Below the pieces are notes generated by a model. It had not been told where the DNA came from, did not search any database, and was given only the letters and a program-made list of their open reading frames with translations. Of a DNA stretch of 64,000 nucleotides, positions 25,601-35,647 are shown in pieces. A program made the position numbers and the translations under genes. Origin of the DNA: Hetaerina americana (Eukaryota > Arthropoda > Insecta > Odonata > Calopterygidae); NCBI GenBank assembly GCA_022747635.1, contig JAKTNV010000661.1:21317-85316 (forward strand), written 5' to 3'. Each line of letters starts with the position of its first letter. Position 1 is the stretch's first letter.

Positions 25601-26028
25601 TTGCGAAAAACAACAATCTTCCATTATAGAGTGAATGTTTGAGGTGTATAGAAGGCATTTATTTCATTTTTAGAAATTTTAATTTTTCACATTTTTCCAT
25701 GAAAAGTGCCCCCCTTTGGGTTCTAGGTGAAAATCTGACTCGACACAAATCAAACAAAAATGTTTCCATGGTGTGTATTGTTGTTCATTTTCATCAAATA
25801 AACAAAATAAAACCCAGAATAAATCATTAAAGACAAGAAATGAGCATAAAAGATGCCTCAGCGCAAGTGTTAATGTTAGTAAAAGAGCCCAAATTTCAAA
25901 AAATATTGCGAAAAACAACAATCTTCCATTATAGAGTGAATGTTTGAGGTGTATAGAAGGCATTTATTTCATTTTTAGAAATTTTAATTTTTCACATTTT
26001 TCCATGAAAAGTGCCAATTCCCCCCCCC
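22603..26028. repeat. 12-monomer HOR, copy 4, 11 of 12 monomers
   Basis: Repeats copy 3 at offset about 3,737 through m1-m7 and m1, m2, m3', p1. It then leaves the pattern at the AATTCCCC C-tract near 26019, where p2 is expected. Confidence 0.85.
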
Positions 26029-26342
26029 TTTGGGTTCTAGGTGAAAATCTCACTCGACACAAATAACACAAAAATGTTTCCATGGTGTGTATTGTTGTTT
26101 TATTTCATCAAATAAACAAAATAAAACCCAGAATAAATCATTAAAGACAGGAAAGGAGCATAAAAGATGCCTCAGCGCAAGTGTTAATGTTAGTCAAAGA
26201 GCCCAAATTTCAAAAAATATTGCGAAAAACAACAATCTTCCATTATAGAGTGAATGTTTGAGGTGTATAGAAGGCATTTATTTCATTTTTAGAAATTTTA
26301 ATTTTTCACATTTTTCCATGAAAAGTGCCAATACCCCCCCCC
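26029..26342 (+). repeat. Chimeric monomer (u5-type left, m3-type right)
   Basis: Begins with ACAAATAACACAAAAATG as in u5 and continues to GACAGGAAAGGAGC and TTAGTCAAAGAG as in m3, followed by m4 at 26343. It also has a private GTTGTTTTATTTCATC. The composition is best explained by crossover or conversion inside the monomer. Confidence 0.78.
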
Positions 26343-29132
26343 TTTGGGTTCTAGGTGAAATTCTCACTTGACACAAATCAAACAACAATGTTTCCATGGT
26401 GTGTATTGTTGTTCATTTTCATCAAATAAACAAAATAAAACCCAGAGTTAATCATTAATGACAAGAAATGAGCATAAAAGATGCCTCAGCGCAAGTGTTA
26501 ATGTTAGTAAAAGATCCCAAATTTCAAAAAATATTGCGAAAAACAACAATCTTCCATAATAGAGTAAATGTTTGAGGTGTATAGAAGGCATTTATTTCAT
26601 TTTTAGAAATTTTAATTTTTCACATTTTTCCATGAAAAGTGCCAATTCCCCCCCCTTTGGGTTCTAGGTGAAAATCTCACTCGACACAAATCAAACAAAA
26701 ATGTGCCCATGGTGTTTATTGTTGTTCATTTTCATCAAATAAACAAAATAAAACCCAGAGTTAATCATTAAGGACAAAAAATGAGCATAAAAGATGCCTC
26801 AGCGCAAGTGTTAATGTTAGTAAAAGAGCCCAAATTTCAAATAATATTGCGAAAAACAACAATCTTCCATTATAGAGTGAATGTTTGAGGTGTAAAGAAG
26901 GCATTTATTTCATTTTTAGAAATTTTAATTTTTCACATTTCTCCATGAAAAGTGCCAATACCCCTCTCTTTGGGTTCTAGGTTAAATTCTCACTCGACAC
27001 AAATCAAACAAAAATGTTTCCATGGCGTGTATTGTTGTTCATTTTCATCAAATAAACAAAATAAAACCCAGAATAAATCATTAAAGACAGGAAATGAGCA
27101 TAAAAGATGCCTCAGCGCAAGTGTTAATGTTAGTAAAAGAGCCAAAATTTCAAAAAATATTGCGAAGAACAGCAATCTTCCATTATAGAGTGAATGTTTG
27201 AGGTGTATAGAAGGCATTTATTTCATTTTTAGAAATTTTAATTTTTCACATTTTTCCATGAAAAGTACCAATACCCCCCCCTTTGGGTTCTACATGAAAA
27301 TCTCACTCGACATAAATCAAACAAAAATCTTTCCATGGTGTGCATTGTTGTTCATTTTCATCAAATAAACTAATTAAAACCCAGAGTTAATCATTAAAGA
27401 CAGGAAATGAGCATAAAAGATGCCTCAGCGCTTAGTAAAAGAGCCCAAATTTCAAAAAATATTGCGAAAAACAACAATCTTCCATTATAGAGTGAATGTT
27501 TGAGGTGTATAGAAGGCATTTATTTCATTTTTAGAAATTTTAATTTTTCACATTTCTTCATGAAAAGTGCCAATACCCCCCCCTTTGGGTTCTAGGTGAA
27601 ATTCTCACTCGACACAATTCAAAGAAAAATTTTTCCATGGTGTGTATTGTTGTTCATTTTCATCAAATAAAAAAAACAAAACCCAGAGTTAATCATTAAA
27701 GACAAGAAATGAGCATAAAAGATGCCTCAGCGCAAGTTTTAATTTTTGTAAAAGAGCCCAAATTTCAAATAATATTGCGAAAAACAACAATCTTCCATTA
27801 TAGAGTGAATGTTTGAGGTGTATAGAAGGCATTTATTTCATTTTCAGAAATTTTAATTTTTCACATTTTTCCATGAAAAGTGCCAATACCCCCCCTTTGG
27901 GTTCTAGGTGAAATTCTCACTCGACACATATCAAACAAAAATGTTTCCATGGTGTGTATTGTTGTTCATTTTCTTCAAATAAACAAAATAAAACCCAGAG
28001 TTAATCATTAAAGACAGGAAATGAGCATAAAAGATGCCTCAGCGCAAGTGTTAATGTTAGTAAAAGAGCCCAAATTTCAAAAAATATTGCGAAAAACAAC
28101 AATCTTCCATGATAGAGTGAATGTTTGAGGTGTATAGAAGGCATATATTTCATTTTTAGAAATTTTAATTTTTCACATTTTTCCATGAAAAGTGCCAATA
28201 CCCCCCTCTTTGGGTTCTAGGTGAAATTCTCACACGACACAATTCAAACAGAAATGTTTCCATGGTGTGTATTGTTGTTCGTTTTCATCAAATAAACAAA
28301 ATAAAACCCAGAATAAATCATTAAAGACAGGAAATGAGCATAAAAGATGCCTAAGCGCAAGTGTTAATGTTAGTAAAAGAGCCCAAATTTCAAAAAATAT
28401 TGCGAAAAACAACAATCTTCCATTATAGAGTGAATGTTTGAGGTGTATAGAAGGCATTTATTTCATTTTTAGAAATTTTAATTTTTCACATTTTTCCATG
28501 AAAAGTGCCCCCCTTTGGGTTCTAGGTGAAAATCTGACTCGACACAAATCAAACAAAAATGTTTCCATGGTGTGTATTGTTGTTCATTTTCATCAAATAA
28601 ACAAAATAAAACCCAGAATAAATCATTAAAGACAAGAAATGAGCATAAAAGATGCCTCAGCGCAAGTGTTAATGTTAGTAAAAGAGCCCAAATTTCAAAA
28701 AATATTGCGAAAAACAACAATCTTCCATTATAGAGTGAATGTTTGAGGTGTATAGAAGGCATTTATTTCATTTTTAGAAATTTTAATTTTTCACATTTTT
28801 CCATGAAAAGTGCCCCCCTTTGGGTTCTAGGTGAAAATCTGACTCGACACAAATCAAACAAAAATGTTTCCATGGTGTGTATTGTTGTTCATTTTCATCA
28901 AATAAACAAAATAAAACCCAGAATAAATCATTAAAGACAAGAAATGAGCATAAAAGATGCCTCAGCGCAAGTGTAAATGTTAGTAAAAGAGCCCAAATTT
29001 AAAAAAATATTGCGAAAAACAACAATCTTCCATTATAGAGTGAATGTTTGAGGTGTATAGAAGGCATTTATTTCATTTTTAGAAATTTTAATTTTTCACA
29101 TTTTTCCATGAAAAGTGCCAATACCCCCCCCC
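26343..29132. repeat. Shortened HOR variant (m4-m7, m1, m2, m3', p1, chimera)
   Basis: Compared with copy 4, subtypes recur at offset 2,799 bp (nine monomers) instead of 3,737. Here m4 carries CAGAGTTAATCATTAATG with GTAAATG. After p1 (28514) a second contracted-tract monomer starts at 28819. Confidence 0.82.
28819..29132 (+). repeat. Chimeric monomer (p1-type left, p2/u2-type right)
   Basis: Starts 305 bp after the preceding p1 monomer with the same GTGCCCCCC tract and AAAATCTGACTCG. Its right half has GTGTAAATG and AAATTTAAAAAAATATTG, the p2/u2 markers. Confidence 0.75.
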
Positions 29133-29444
29133 TTTGGGTTCTAGGTGAAATCTCACTCGACACAATTCAAAGAAAAATTTTTCCATGGTGTGTATTGTTG
29201 TTCATTTTCATCAAATAAACAAAACAAAACCCAGAGTTAATCATTAAAGACAAGAAATGAGCATAAAAGATGCCTCAGCGCAAGTTTTAATTTTTGTAAA
29301 AGAGCCCAAATTTCAAATAATATTGCGAAAAACAACAATCTTCCATTATAGAGTGAATGTTTGAGGTGTATAGAAGGCATTTATTTCATTTTTAGAAATT
29401 TTAATTTTTCACATTTTTCCATGAAAAGTGCCAATACCCCCCCC
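29133..29444 (+). repeat. u3-type monomer linking to the duplicated segment
   Basis: Carries GGTGAAATCTCACTC, TTCAAAGAAAAATTTTTCC and AAACAAAACAAAACCC, as in u3. The u4 monomer expected next in a U5 unit is missing. Confidence 0.75.
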
Positions 29445-30997
29445 TTTGGGTTCTAGGTGAAAATCTCACTCGACACAAATAACACAAAAATGTTTCCATG
29501 GTGTGTATTGTTGTTCATTTTCATCAAATAAACAAAATAAAACCCAGAATAAATCATTAAAGACAAGAAATGAGCATAAAAGATGCCTCAGCGCAAGTGT
29601 TAATGTTAGTAAAAGAGCCCAAATTTCAAAAAATATTGCAAAAAACAACAATCTTCCATTATAGAGTAAATATTTGAGGTGTATAGAAGGCATTTATTTC
29701 ATTTTTAGAAATTTTAATTTTTCACATTTTTCCATGAAAAGTGCCAATACCCCCCCCTTTGGGTTCTAGGTGAAAATCTCACTCGACACAAATCAAACAA
29801 AAATGTTTCCATGGTGTGCATTGTTGTTCATTTTCATCAAATAAACAAATTAAAACCCAGAGTTAATCATTAAAGACAGGAAATGAGCATAAAAGATGCC
29901 TCAGCGCTTAGTAAAAGAGCCCAAATTTCAAAAAATATTGCGAAAAACAACAATCTTCCATTATAGAGTGAATGTTTGAGGTGTATAGAAGGCATTTATT
30001 TCCTTTTTAGAACTTTTAATTTTTCACATTTCTTCATGAAAAGTGCCAATACCCCCCCTTTGGGTTCTAGGTGAAATTCTCACTCGACACAATTCAAAGA
30101 AAAATTTTTCCATGGTGTGTATTGTTGTTCATTTTCATCAAATAAAAAAAACAAAACCAAGAGTTAATCATTAAAGACAAGAAATGAGCATAAAAGATGC
30201 CTCAGCGCAAGTTTTAATTTTTGTAAAAGAGCCAAAATTTCAAATAATATTGCGAAAAACAACAATCTTCCATTATAGAGTGAATGTTTGAGGTGTATAG
30301 AAGGCATTTATTTCATTTTCAGAAATTTTAATTTTTCACATTTTTCCATGAAAAGTGCCAATACCCCCCCTTTGGGTTTTAGGTGAAATTCTCACTCGAC
30401 ACATATCAAACAAAAATGTTTCCATGGTGTGTATTGTTGTTCATTTTCTTCAAATAAACAAAATAAAACCCAGAGTTAATCATTAAAGACAGGAAATAAG
30501 CATAAAAGATGCCTCAGCGCAAGTGTTAATGTTAGTAAAAGAGCCCAAATTTCAAAAAATATTGCGAAAAACAACAATCTTCCATTATAGAGTGAATGTT
30601 TGAGGTGTATAGAAGGCATTTATTTCATTTTTAGAAATTTTAATTTTTCACATTTTTCCATGAAAAGTGCCAATACCCCCCTCTTTGGGTTCTAGGTGAA
30701 ATTCTCACTCGACACAATTCAAACAGAAATGTTTCCATGGTGTGTATTGTTGTTCGTTTTCATCAAATAAACAAAATAAAACCCAGAATAAATCATTAAA
30801 GACAGGAAATGAGCATAAAAGATGCCTAAGCGCAAGTGTTAATGTTAGTCAAAGAGCCCAAATTTCAAAAAATATTGCGAAAAACAACAATCTTCCATTA
30901 TAGAGTGAATGTTTGAGGTGTATAGAAGGCATTTATTTCATTTTTAGAAATTTTAATTTTTCACATTTTTCCATGAAAAGTGCCAATACCCCCCCCT
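29445..30997. repeat. Copy of the 18252-19805 segment
   Basis: See 18252-19805. Private changes here include TTGCAAAAAAC at 29637 (CpG lost), TTCCTTTTTAGAACTTT near 30000 and AAAACCAAGAG near 30155. Confidence 0.8.
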
Positions 30998-33900
30998 TTG
31001 GGTTCTAGGTGAAATTCTCACTTGACACAAATCAAACAACAATGTTTCCATGGTGTGTATTGTTGTTCATTTTCATCAAATAAACAAAATAAAACCCAGA
31101 GTTAATCATTAATGACAAGAAATGAGCATAAAAGATGCCTCAGCGCAAGTGTTAATGTTAGTAAAAGATCCCAAATTTCAAAAAATATTGCGAAAAACAA
31201 CAATCTTCCATAATAGAGTAAATGTTTGAGGTGTATAGAAGGCATTTATTTCATTTTTAGAAATTTTAATTTTTCACATTTTTCCATGAAAAGTGCCAAT
31301 TCCCCCCCTTTGGGTTCTAGGTGAAAATCTCACTCGACACAAATCAAACAAAAATGTGCCCATGGTGTTTATTGTTGTTCATTTTCATCAAATAAACAAA
31401 ATAAAACCCAGAGTTAATCATTAAGGACAAAAAATGAGCATAAAAGATGCCTCAGCGCAAGTGTTAATGTTAGTAAAAGAGCCCAAATTTCAAATAATAT
31501 TGCGAAAAACAACAATCTTCCATTATAGAGTGAATGTTTGAGGTGTATAGAAGGCATTTATTTCATTTTTAGAAATTTTAATTTTTCACATTTCTCCATG
31601 AAAAGTGCCAATACCCCTCTCTTTGGGTTGTAGGTTAAATTCTCACTCGACACAAATCAAACAAAAATGTTTCCATGGCGTGTATTGTTGTTCATTTTCA
31701 TCAAATAAACAAAATAAAACCCAGAATAAATCATTAAAGACAGGAAATGAGCATAAAAGATGCCTCAGCGCAAGTGTTAATGTTAGTAAAAGAGCCCAAA
31801 TTTCAAAAAATATTGCGAAGAACAGCAATCTTCCATTATAGAGTGAATGTTTGAGGTGTATAGAAGGCATTTATTTCATTTTTAGAAATTTTAATTTTTC
31901 ACATTTTTCCATGAAAAGTACCAATACCCCCCGCTTTGGGTTCTACATGAAAATCTCACTCGACATAAATCAAACAAAAATCTTTCCATGGTGTGCATTG
32001 TTGTTCATTTTCATCAAATAAACAAATTAAAACCCAGAGTTAATCATTAAAGACAGGAAATGAGCATAAAAGATGCCTCAGCGCTTAGTAAAAGAGCCCA
32101 AATTTCAAAAAATATTGCGAAAAACAACAATCTTCCATTATAGAGTGAATGTTTGAGGTGTATAGAAGGCATTTATTTCATTTTTAGAAATTTTAATTTT
32201 TCACATTTCTTCATGAAAAGTGCCAATACCCCCCCCCTTTGGGTTCTAGGTGAAATTCTCACTCGACACAATTCAAAGAAAAATTTTTCCATGGTGTGTA
32301 TTGTTGTTCATTTTCATCAAATAAAAAAAACAAAACCCAGAGTTAATCATTAAAGACAAGAAATGAGCATAAAAGATGCCTCAGCACAAGTTTTAATTTT
32401 TGTAAAAGAGCCCAAATTTCAAATAATATTGCGAAAAACAACAATCTTCCATTATAGAGTGAATGTTTGAGGTGTATAGAAGGCATTTATTTCATTTTCA
32501 GAAATTTTAATTTTTCACATTTTTCCATGAAAAGTGCCAATACCCCCCCTTTGGGTTCTAGGTGAAATTCTCACTCGACACATATCAAACAAAAATGTTT
32601 CCATGGTGTGTATTGTTGTTCATTTTCTTCAAATAAACAAAATAAAACCCAGAGTTAATCATTAAAGACAGGAAATGAGCATAAAAGATGCCTCAGCGCA
32701 AGTGTTAATGTTAGTAAAAGAGCCCAAATTTCAAAAAATATTGCGAAAAACAACAATCTTCCATGATAGAGTGAATGTTTGAGTTGTATAGAAGGCATAT
32801 ATTTCATTTTTAGAAATTTTAATTTTTCACATTTTTCCATGAAAAGTGCCAATACCCCCCTCTTTGGGTTCTAGGTGAAATTCTCACTCGACACAATTCA
32901 AACAGAAATGTTTCCATGGTGTGTATTGTTGTTCGTTTTCATCAAATAAACAAAATAAAACCCAGAATAAATCATTAAAGACAGGAAATGAGCATAAAAG
33001 ATGCCTCAGCGCAAGTGTTAATGTTAGTCAAAGAGCCCAAATTTCAAAAAATATTGCGAAAAACAACAATCTTCCATGATAGAGTGAATGTTTGAGGTGT
33101 ATAGAAGGCATATATTTCATTTTTAGAAATTTTAATTTTTCACATTTTTCCATGAAAAGTGCCAATACCCCCCCCTTTGGGTTCTAGGTGAAAATCTCAA
33201 TCGACACAAATCAAACAAAAATGTTTCCATGGTGTTAATTGTTGTTCATTTTCATCAAATAAACAAAATAAACCCAGAGTTAATCATTAAGGACAAGAAA
33301 TGAGCATAAAAGATGCCTCAGCGCAAGTGTTAATGTTAGTAAAAGAGCCCAAATTTCAAATAATATTGCGAAAAACAACAATCTTCCATTATAGAGTGAA
33401 TGTTTGAGGTGTATACAAGGCATTTATTTCATTTTTAGAAATTTTAATTTTTCACATTTTTCCATGAAAAGTGCCCCCCTTTGGAATCTAGGTGAAAATC
33501 TCACTCGACACATATCAAACAAAAATGTTTCCATGGTGTGTATTGTTGTTCATTTTCATCAAATAAACAAAATAAAACCCAGAATAAATCATTAAAGACA
33601 AGAAATGAGCATAAAAGATGCCTCAGCGCAAGTGTTAAAGTTAGTAAAAGAGCCCAAATTTCTAAAAATATTGCGAAAAACAACAATCTTCCATTATAGA
33701 GTGAATGTTTGAGGTGTATAGAAGGCATTTATTTCATTTTTAGAAATTTTAATTTTTCACATTTTTCCATGAAAAGTGCCAATACCCCCCCCTTTGGGTT
33801 CTAGGTGAAAATCTCACTCGACACAAATCAAACAAAAATGTTTCCATGGTGTGTATTGTTGTTCATTTTCATCAAATAAACAAAATAAAACCCAGAATAA

Positions 33901-34719
33901 ATCATTAAAGACAAGAAATGAGCATAAAAGATGCCACAGCGCAAGTGTTAATGTTAGTAAAAGAGCCCAAATTTCAAAAAATATTGCGAAAAACAACAAT
34001 CTTCCATTATAGAGTAAATATTTGAGGTGTATAGAAGGCATTTATTTCATTTTTAGAAATTTTAATTTTTCTCATTTTTCTATGAAAAGTGCCAATACCC
34101 CCCCTTTGAGTTCTAGGTGAAAATCTCACTCGACACAAATCAAACAAAAATGTTTCCATGGTGTGCATTGTTGGTCATTTTCATCAAATAAACAAATTAA
34201 AACCCAGAGTTAATCATTAAAGACAGGAAATGAGCATAAAAGAAGCCTCAGCGCTTAGTAAAAGAGCCCAAATTTCAAAAAATATTGCGAAAAACAACAA
34301 TCTTCCATTATAGAGTGAATGTTTGAGGTGTATAGAAGGCATTTATTTCATTTTTAGAAATTTTAATTTTTCACATTTCTCCATGAAAAGTGCCAATACC
34401 CCCCCCTTTGGGTTCTAGGTGAAATTCTCACTCGACACAATTCAAAGAAAAATTTTTCCATGGTGTGTATTGTTGTTCATTTTCATCAAATAAACAAAAC
34501 AAAACCCAGAGTTAATCATTAAAGACAAGAAATGAGCATAAAAGATGCCTCAGCGCAAGTTTTAATTTTTGTAAAAGAGCCCAAATTTCAAATAATATTG
34601 CGAAAAACAGCAATCTTCCATTATAGAGTGAATGTTTGAGGTGTATAGAAGGCATTTATTTCATTTTTAGAAATTTTAATTTTTCACATTTTTCCATGAA
34701 AAGTGCCAATACCCCCCCC

Positions 34720-35032
34720 TTTGGGTTCTAGGTGAAAATCTCACTCGACACAAATCAAACAAAAATGTTTCCATGGTGTGTATTGTTGTTCATTTTCATC
34801 AAATAAACAAAATAAAACCCAGAATAAATCATTAAAGACAAGAAATGAGCATAAAAGATGCCTCAGCGCAAGTGTTAATGTTAGTAAAAGAGCCCAAATT
34901 TCAAAAAATATTGCGAAAAACAACAATCTTCCATTATAGAGTAAATATTTGAGGTGTATAGAAGGCATTTATTTCATTTTTAGAAATTTTTATTTTTCAC
35001 ATTTTTCCATGAAAAGTGCCAATACCCCCCCC
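34720..35032 (+). repeat. Representative full-length monomer (313 bp)
   Basis: This copy is near the common form and serves as a map of the unit. TTTGGG starts at 34720, TCGA lies at 34745-34748, the CCATGG palindrome at 34771-34776, CAGCGC at 34864-34869 and TTGCGA at 34911-34916. The strongly conserved segment starts at 34951 (GAGGTGTATAGAAGGC). A/T runs follow, and the closing poly-C tract (8 C) is at 35025-35032. The three CpG sites are those in TCGA, GCGC and TTGCGA. The start point is a convention, because a tandem repeat has no natural beginning. Confidence 0.9.
35025..35032 (+). repeat. Poly-C tract of the monomer (example)
   Basis: Eight C residues run into TTTGGG. The same position in other monomers holds from 3 C (41248-41250) to 11 C (for example before 23542 and before 59698). 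It is the most length-variable site in the unit and explains most of the 312/313/314 bp differences in monomer length. The mechanism is inferred to be replication slippage. Confidence 0.85.
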
Positions 35033-35647
35033 TTTGGGTTCTAGGTGAAAATCTCACTCGACACAAATCAAACAAAAATGTTTCCATGGTGTGCATTGTT
35101 GTTCATTTTCATCAAATAAACAAATTAAAACCCAGAGTTAATCATTAAAGACAGGAAATGAGCATAAAAGATGCCTCAGCGTTTAGTAAAAGAGCCCAAA
35201 TTTCAAAAAATATTGCGAAAAACAACAATCTTCCATTATAGAGTGAATGTTTGAGGTGTATAGAAGGCATTTATTTCATTTTTAGAAATTTTAATTTTTC
35301 ACATTTCTCCATGAAAAGTGCCAATACCCCCCCCTTTGGGTTCTAGGTGAAAGTCTCACTCGACACAATTCAAAGAAAAATTTTTCCATGGTATGTATTG
35401 TTGTTCATTTTCATCAAATAAACAAAAAAAAAACCCGGAGTTAATCATTAGTGACAAGAAATGAGCATAAAAGATGCCTCAGCGCAAGTTTTAATTTTTG
35501 TAAAAGAGCCCAAATTTCAAATAATATTGCGAAAAACAACAATCTTCCATTATAGAGTGAATGTTTGAGGTGTATAGAAGGCATTTATTTCATTTTCAGA
35601 AATTTTAATTTTTCACATTTTTCCATGAAAAGGGCCAATACCCCCCC

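Larger units (their letters stand above)
30998..35647. repeat. Degraded continuation of HOR modules (m4-m7, m1-m3, mixed u and deletion-type monomers)
   Basis: m4-m7 run from 30998 to 32237 and m1 restarts at 32238 (offset 2,179 from 30059), followed by m2 and m3 variants. From about 33.2 kb the order is irregular: a GTGTTAATTG monomer, a contracted-tract monomer near 33474 with TTTGGAATCTAGG, u5-like GTAAATATTTG monomers near 34.0 and 34.9 kb, and 11-bp-deletion monomers at 34249 and 35177. No exact HOR was seen from 33.2 to 35.6 kb. Confidence 0.72.

Noticed and set aside
34720..35032. CENP-B box or other known centromere motif in the monomer
   Set aside because: I looked for the TTCG....A..CGGG pattern on both strands and found no match. 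TTCG occurs (m3, d) without the CGGG part.
34720..35032. Monomer as a dimer of two ~156-bp halves
   Set aside because: Apart from the short TTTCCATG shared by two places about 78 bp apart, I see no internal similarity between halves.
35025..35040. G-quadruplex or i-motif array from the poly-C tracts
   Set aside because: There is only one C-run per ~312 bp plus a single GGG, so four runs are never close enough for an ordinary intramolecular quadruplex. CCC-TTT-GGG could form only a very small hairpin.
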